A program made the translations under genes and the position numbers. The notes beneath the pieces are model-generated. The model saw only the letters and a program-made list of their open reading frames with translations. It was not told the DNA's origin and made no database searches. A stretch of DNA of 15,945 nucleotides from CAZCJA01 sp964499015 (GTDB taxonomy: Bacteria > Elusimicrobiota > Elusimicrobia > F11): assembly GCA_964499015.1 (NCBI GenBank), contig CAZCJA010000056.1, forward strand, positions 1 to 15,945, written 5' to 3'. Positions 14,588 through 15,945 of this stretch are shown one piece after another (within the stretch, counting starts at the first letter, position 1; every line of letters begins with the position of its first letter).

Positions 14588-14710
14588 TTCTTCAAAAATG
14601 GGGGTAAGCTAAGCGCTTCGTGGTATTTTCCAGCCGGCCTGCTTTTGGGGGACTGGGGCGCCCTCCTCTGCTCCGTTCGGCCCTTGTTTTGCCCGGCATG
14701 CATCCATCCG

Positions 14711-14776
14711 TCCCATGGCCTTTTTGGCCCAAAACCGATTTCCATTTTCAGGGTACCTGGATACCCCCAAAAACGA
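14711..14776 (+). repeat. Intergenic repeat, copy 4
   Basis: Starts TCCCATGGCCTTTTTGGCCC and ends in the core GGGTACCTGGATACCC (14751-14766) plus CCAAAAACG. CATGG at 14714 to GATACCCCC at 14760 is 46 bases. The stretch before the core (CGATTTCCATTTTCA) matches copy 3 (CGATTTCACATTTTA). Confidence 0.65.
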
Positions 14777-14980
14777 AATTGAAAAACCCGTTTCATCCCC
14801 GCGCCAACATTTTGAGGAGCGATCTGAACTTTTTCACATCTTTCACCAACCGCTAAGATTAAAAAACATAAAAACAATTTATATATCTATCGAAAACATT
14901 TGATTACAAGTGAATATGTCGATATAGATGAAGGTTTGTTTCGATCTTTTAAGAAAGGCGTTTCAGGGTTAGTATGACTC

Positions 14981-14994
14981 ATAATATATATTAT
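14981..14994. repeat. Perfect AT-only palindrome in the AT-rich tract
   Basis: ATAATATATATTAT reads the same on both strands over 14 bases. It lies in the AT-rich part of the intergenic region, about 50 bases past the 3' end of the oxidase gene. It could be a protein-binding or easily melted site, or simply a product of low-complexity composition. It is too weak in pairing energy to be a good terminator. Confidence 0.4.
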
Positions 14995-15044
14995 CGGAAG
15001 TTATAAAACGGCAAGATCGAGCTCATGAAACACTCATTTAGGGC

Positions 15045-15945
15045 TTAGTTTTTGGGGCGGTTGATGCGTTGGTGGCGCGCAGCTTCCCAGCGGCCGGGCG
15101 TGAGTATGTTCTGAGGGTCAATGGCGTGTTTCAGTTTGCCTAGCACCTGCCAAAAGGTGTCGTTCCGGTCGATGTATTTAGACCCGCTATTTAGACCTGT
15201 TCGGTATGGATAAAGCCCCATTTTTTTACTGGCTGAAATCACCTCTTGGTAGAAGGCAGCGGCCGCCTTGCAGGCGCTCGGGTTTTGTTTGTCGTATCCA
15301 ATCGACAAGACGGCCATGACGGCTCTTTCCCCCGGCATCTGCAATGTCGCTTGGAAAGGAAAGCCCGCGCGCTGAAAGAGTTGTTCATAAACAGTCAGTG
15401 CCCGAGCGATGACGTCTTCCCGGCACGGCAGAACCGGAGCAAACCAATAGTAGCCGCATCCATCGGCAACGGGCGTGCTGGGCCGGCTAATGCGGCGGTT
15501 CAGACATGCATAAAGTCCCTTGATGGCCGTGGACGTCGGTGTTCCATTGAGCAAGGAAAAGGTCGAGTTAATCAAGGGTAAAAGGGTCTCGGTGCGCACG
15601 CCGAACACGGTTTGTAATAGGCCCGGGAATCGTTCCAGTAAATCGGCTTTGGACTGCGTGAGCCAGTGAAGGGTTGCGCCAGTCTTTTTTAACAGAAACG
15701 CCACCCGTTTTTTTCGAACGGCGACCTCGTCGCGCGGCCCTTCTAAAGATCCGACGCCGCTCCAAGCCATGATATTTTTTGGATTGTTCGTGATGGACCC
15801 GATGCGTCCCAGGTTCCCGATGTGGATGTTGCCGGTTATCGTTCCCTCAAGCTTGAGATCGCGTAATACCGACAGCGCTTTAAGAAGGTGTTTTTGCGTC
15901 CCGCACTGGAAGAAGAAAGCCTCCAGCTTCTCCGGCCTCTTCGTA
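15045..15945 (-). CDS. FAD-linked oxidase, VAO / 4-cresol dehydrogenase-like, C-terminal part (5' end outside window)
   Basis: The frame is open from the right edge with no stop, so the ATG at 15770 is internal. About 299 residues are visible of the roughly 520-560 usual for vanillyl-alcohol oxidase and the 4-cresol dehydrogenase flavoprotein; the N-terminal FAD-binding (PCMH) domain lies outside. Family marks include LRDLKLEGTITGNIHIGN, resembling the substrate-domain block after the FAD fold, and YYWFAPVLPCREDVI. Near the C-terminus come GLYPYRTGLN and LKHAIDPQNILTPGRW, the common closing block of FAD-linked oxidases. Family members oxidise para-substituted phenols; which substrate applies here cannot be told. 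No cytochrome partner gene is visible. It points towards the + strand genes and sits beyond the repeat-rich, AT-shifted gap, so it may belong to a different, possibly acquired, unit. Confidence 0.78.
   Translation of the reverse strand, partial: TKRPEKLEAFFFQCGTQKHLLKALSVLRDLKLEGTITGNIHIGNLGRIGSITNNPKNIMAWSGVGSLEGPRDEVAVRKKRVAFLLKKTGATLHWLTQSKADLLERFPGLLQTVFGVRTETLLPLINSTFSLLNGTPTSTAIKGLYACLNRRISRPSTPVADGCGYYWFAPVLPCREDVIARALTVYEQLFQRAGFPFQATLQMPGERAVMAVLSIGYDKQNPSACKAAAAFYQEVISASKKMGLYPYRTGLNSGSKYIDRNDTFWQVLGKLKHAIDPQNILTPGRWEAARHQRINRPKN

Larger units (their letters stand above)
14282..15044. other. 763-base non-coding region between convergent genes
   Basis: No credible gene: short frames at 14560-14877 (-) and 14620-14856 (+) run through the repeats and have no domain or start signal. 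The left two thirds (to about 14820) is pyrimidine-rich on the + strand and holds four copies of a repeat unit plus small palindromes, such as AGGTTTCAAAACCT at 14378-14391. From about 14850 to 15040 the base composition turns strongly AT-rich. The flanking genes converge, so the region should hold terminators, but no classical GC hairpin followed by a T-run is visible for either. Confidence 0.75.

Noticed and set aside
14298..14776. CRISPR array
   Set aside because: Repeats are long, divergent and irregularly spaced (no uniform spacers), and no cas gene is present.
14298..14776. Integron attC cassette array
   Set aside because: No GTTRRRY/RYYYAAC core pair, no cassette genes between units and no integrase in the window. 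The similarity is only in size and palindromy.
14560..14877. Small open frames on both strands in the intergenic region
   Set aside because: They translate the repeat units themselves (for example GYLDTPK-type strings), lack ribosome sites and show no domain.

Overview
The window looks like chromosome from a Gram-negative (diderm) bacterium with roughly 55-60 % GC. The diderm call rests on a large exported protein that ends in a predicted outer-membrane beta-barrel, followed by two exported peptidoglycan hydrolases. No rRNA, tRNA or taxon-specific marker is present. A deep-branching phylum such as Elusimicrobiota or Omnitrophota is only a guess from gene style and order.

Layout: (1) Positions 1-2539 are a tight + strand run: the 3' part of tyrA (prephenate dehydrogenase), aroA (EPSP synthase) and plsC (lysophosphatidate acyltransferase), with single-base gaps. 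(2) Positions 2621-4273 encode a six-domain ribosomal protein S1 (rpsA). (3) Positions 4332-9654 form an envelope cluster: a 936-residue gluzincin/beta-propeller/beta-barrel protein, an N-acetylmuramoyl-L-alanine amidase and an NlpC/P60 endopeptidase, joined by TTGA and ATGA stop-start overlaps. (4) Positions 9656-13530 continue on the same strand with a class I methyltransferase, an APC amino-acid permease, a DUF819 membrane protein and a degenerate CPBP (CAAX protease-like) membrane protein. (5) Positions 13546-14281 hold a Fur-family repressor with a TATAAT box almost on its start codon, overlapping a tiny two-helix membrane protein. (6) Positions 14282-15044 are non-coding: four copies of a roughly 65-bp repeat with a GGGTA...TACCC core, then an abrupt AT-rich stretch. 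(7) Positions 15045-15945 hold, on the - strand and cut by the window edge, the C-terminal part of a VAO-type FAD-linked oxidase.

How the genes work together: tyrA and aroA serve aromatic amino-acid synthesis, plsC phospholipid synthesis and rpsA translation. The amidase and endopeptidase cut different bonds of peptidoglycan. Their translational coupling to the barrel protein suggests a joint role in wall opening or outer-membrane assembly, which is inference.

The most unusual signals are an 81-bp (27-codon) near-perfect hairpin embedded in frame inside the DUF819 gene, the intergenic repeat family, and the protease-propeller-barrel fusion. No CRISPR array, complete mobile element or defence system was seen.
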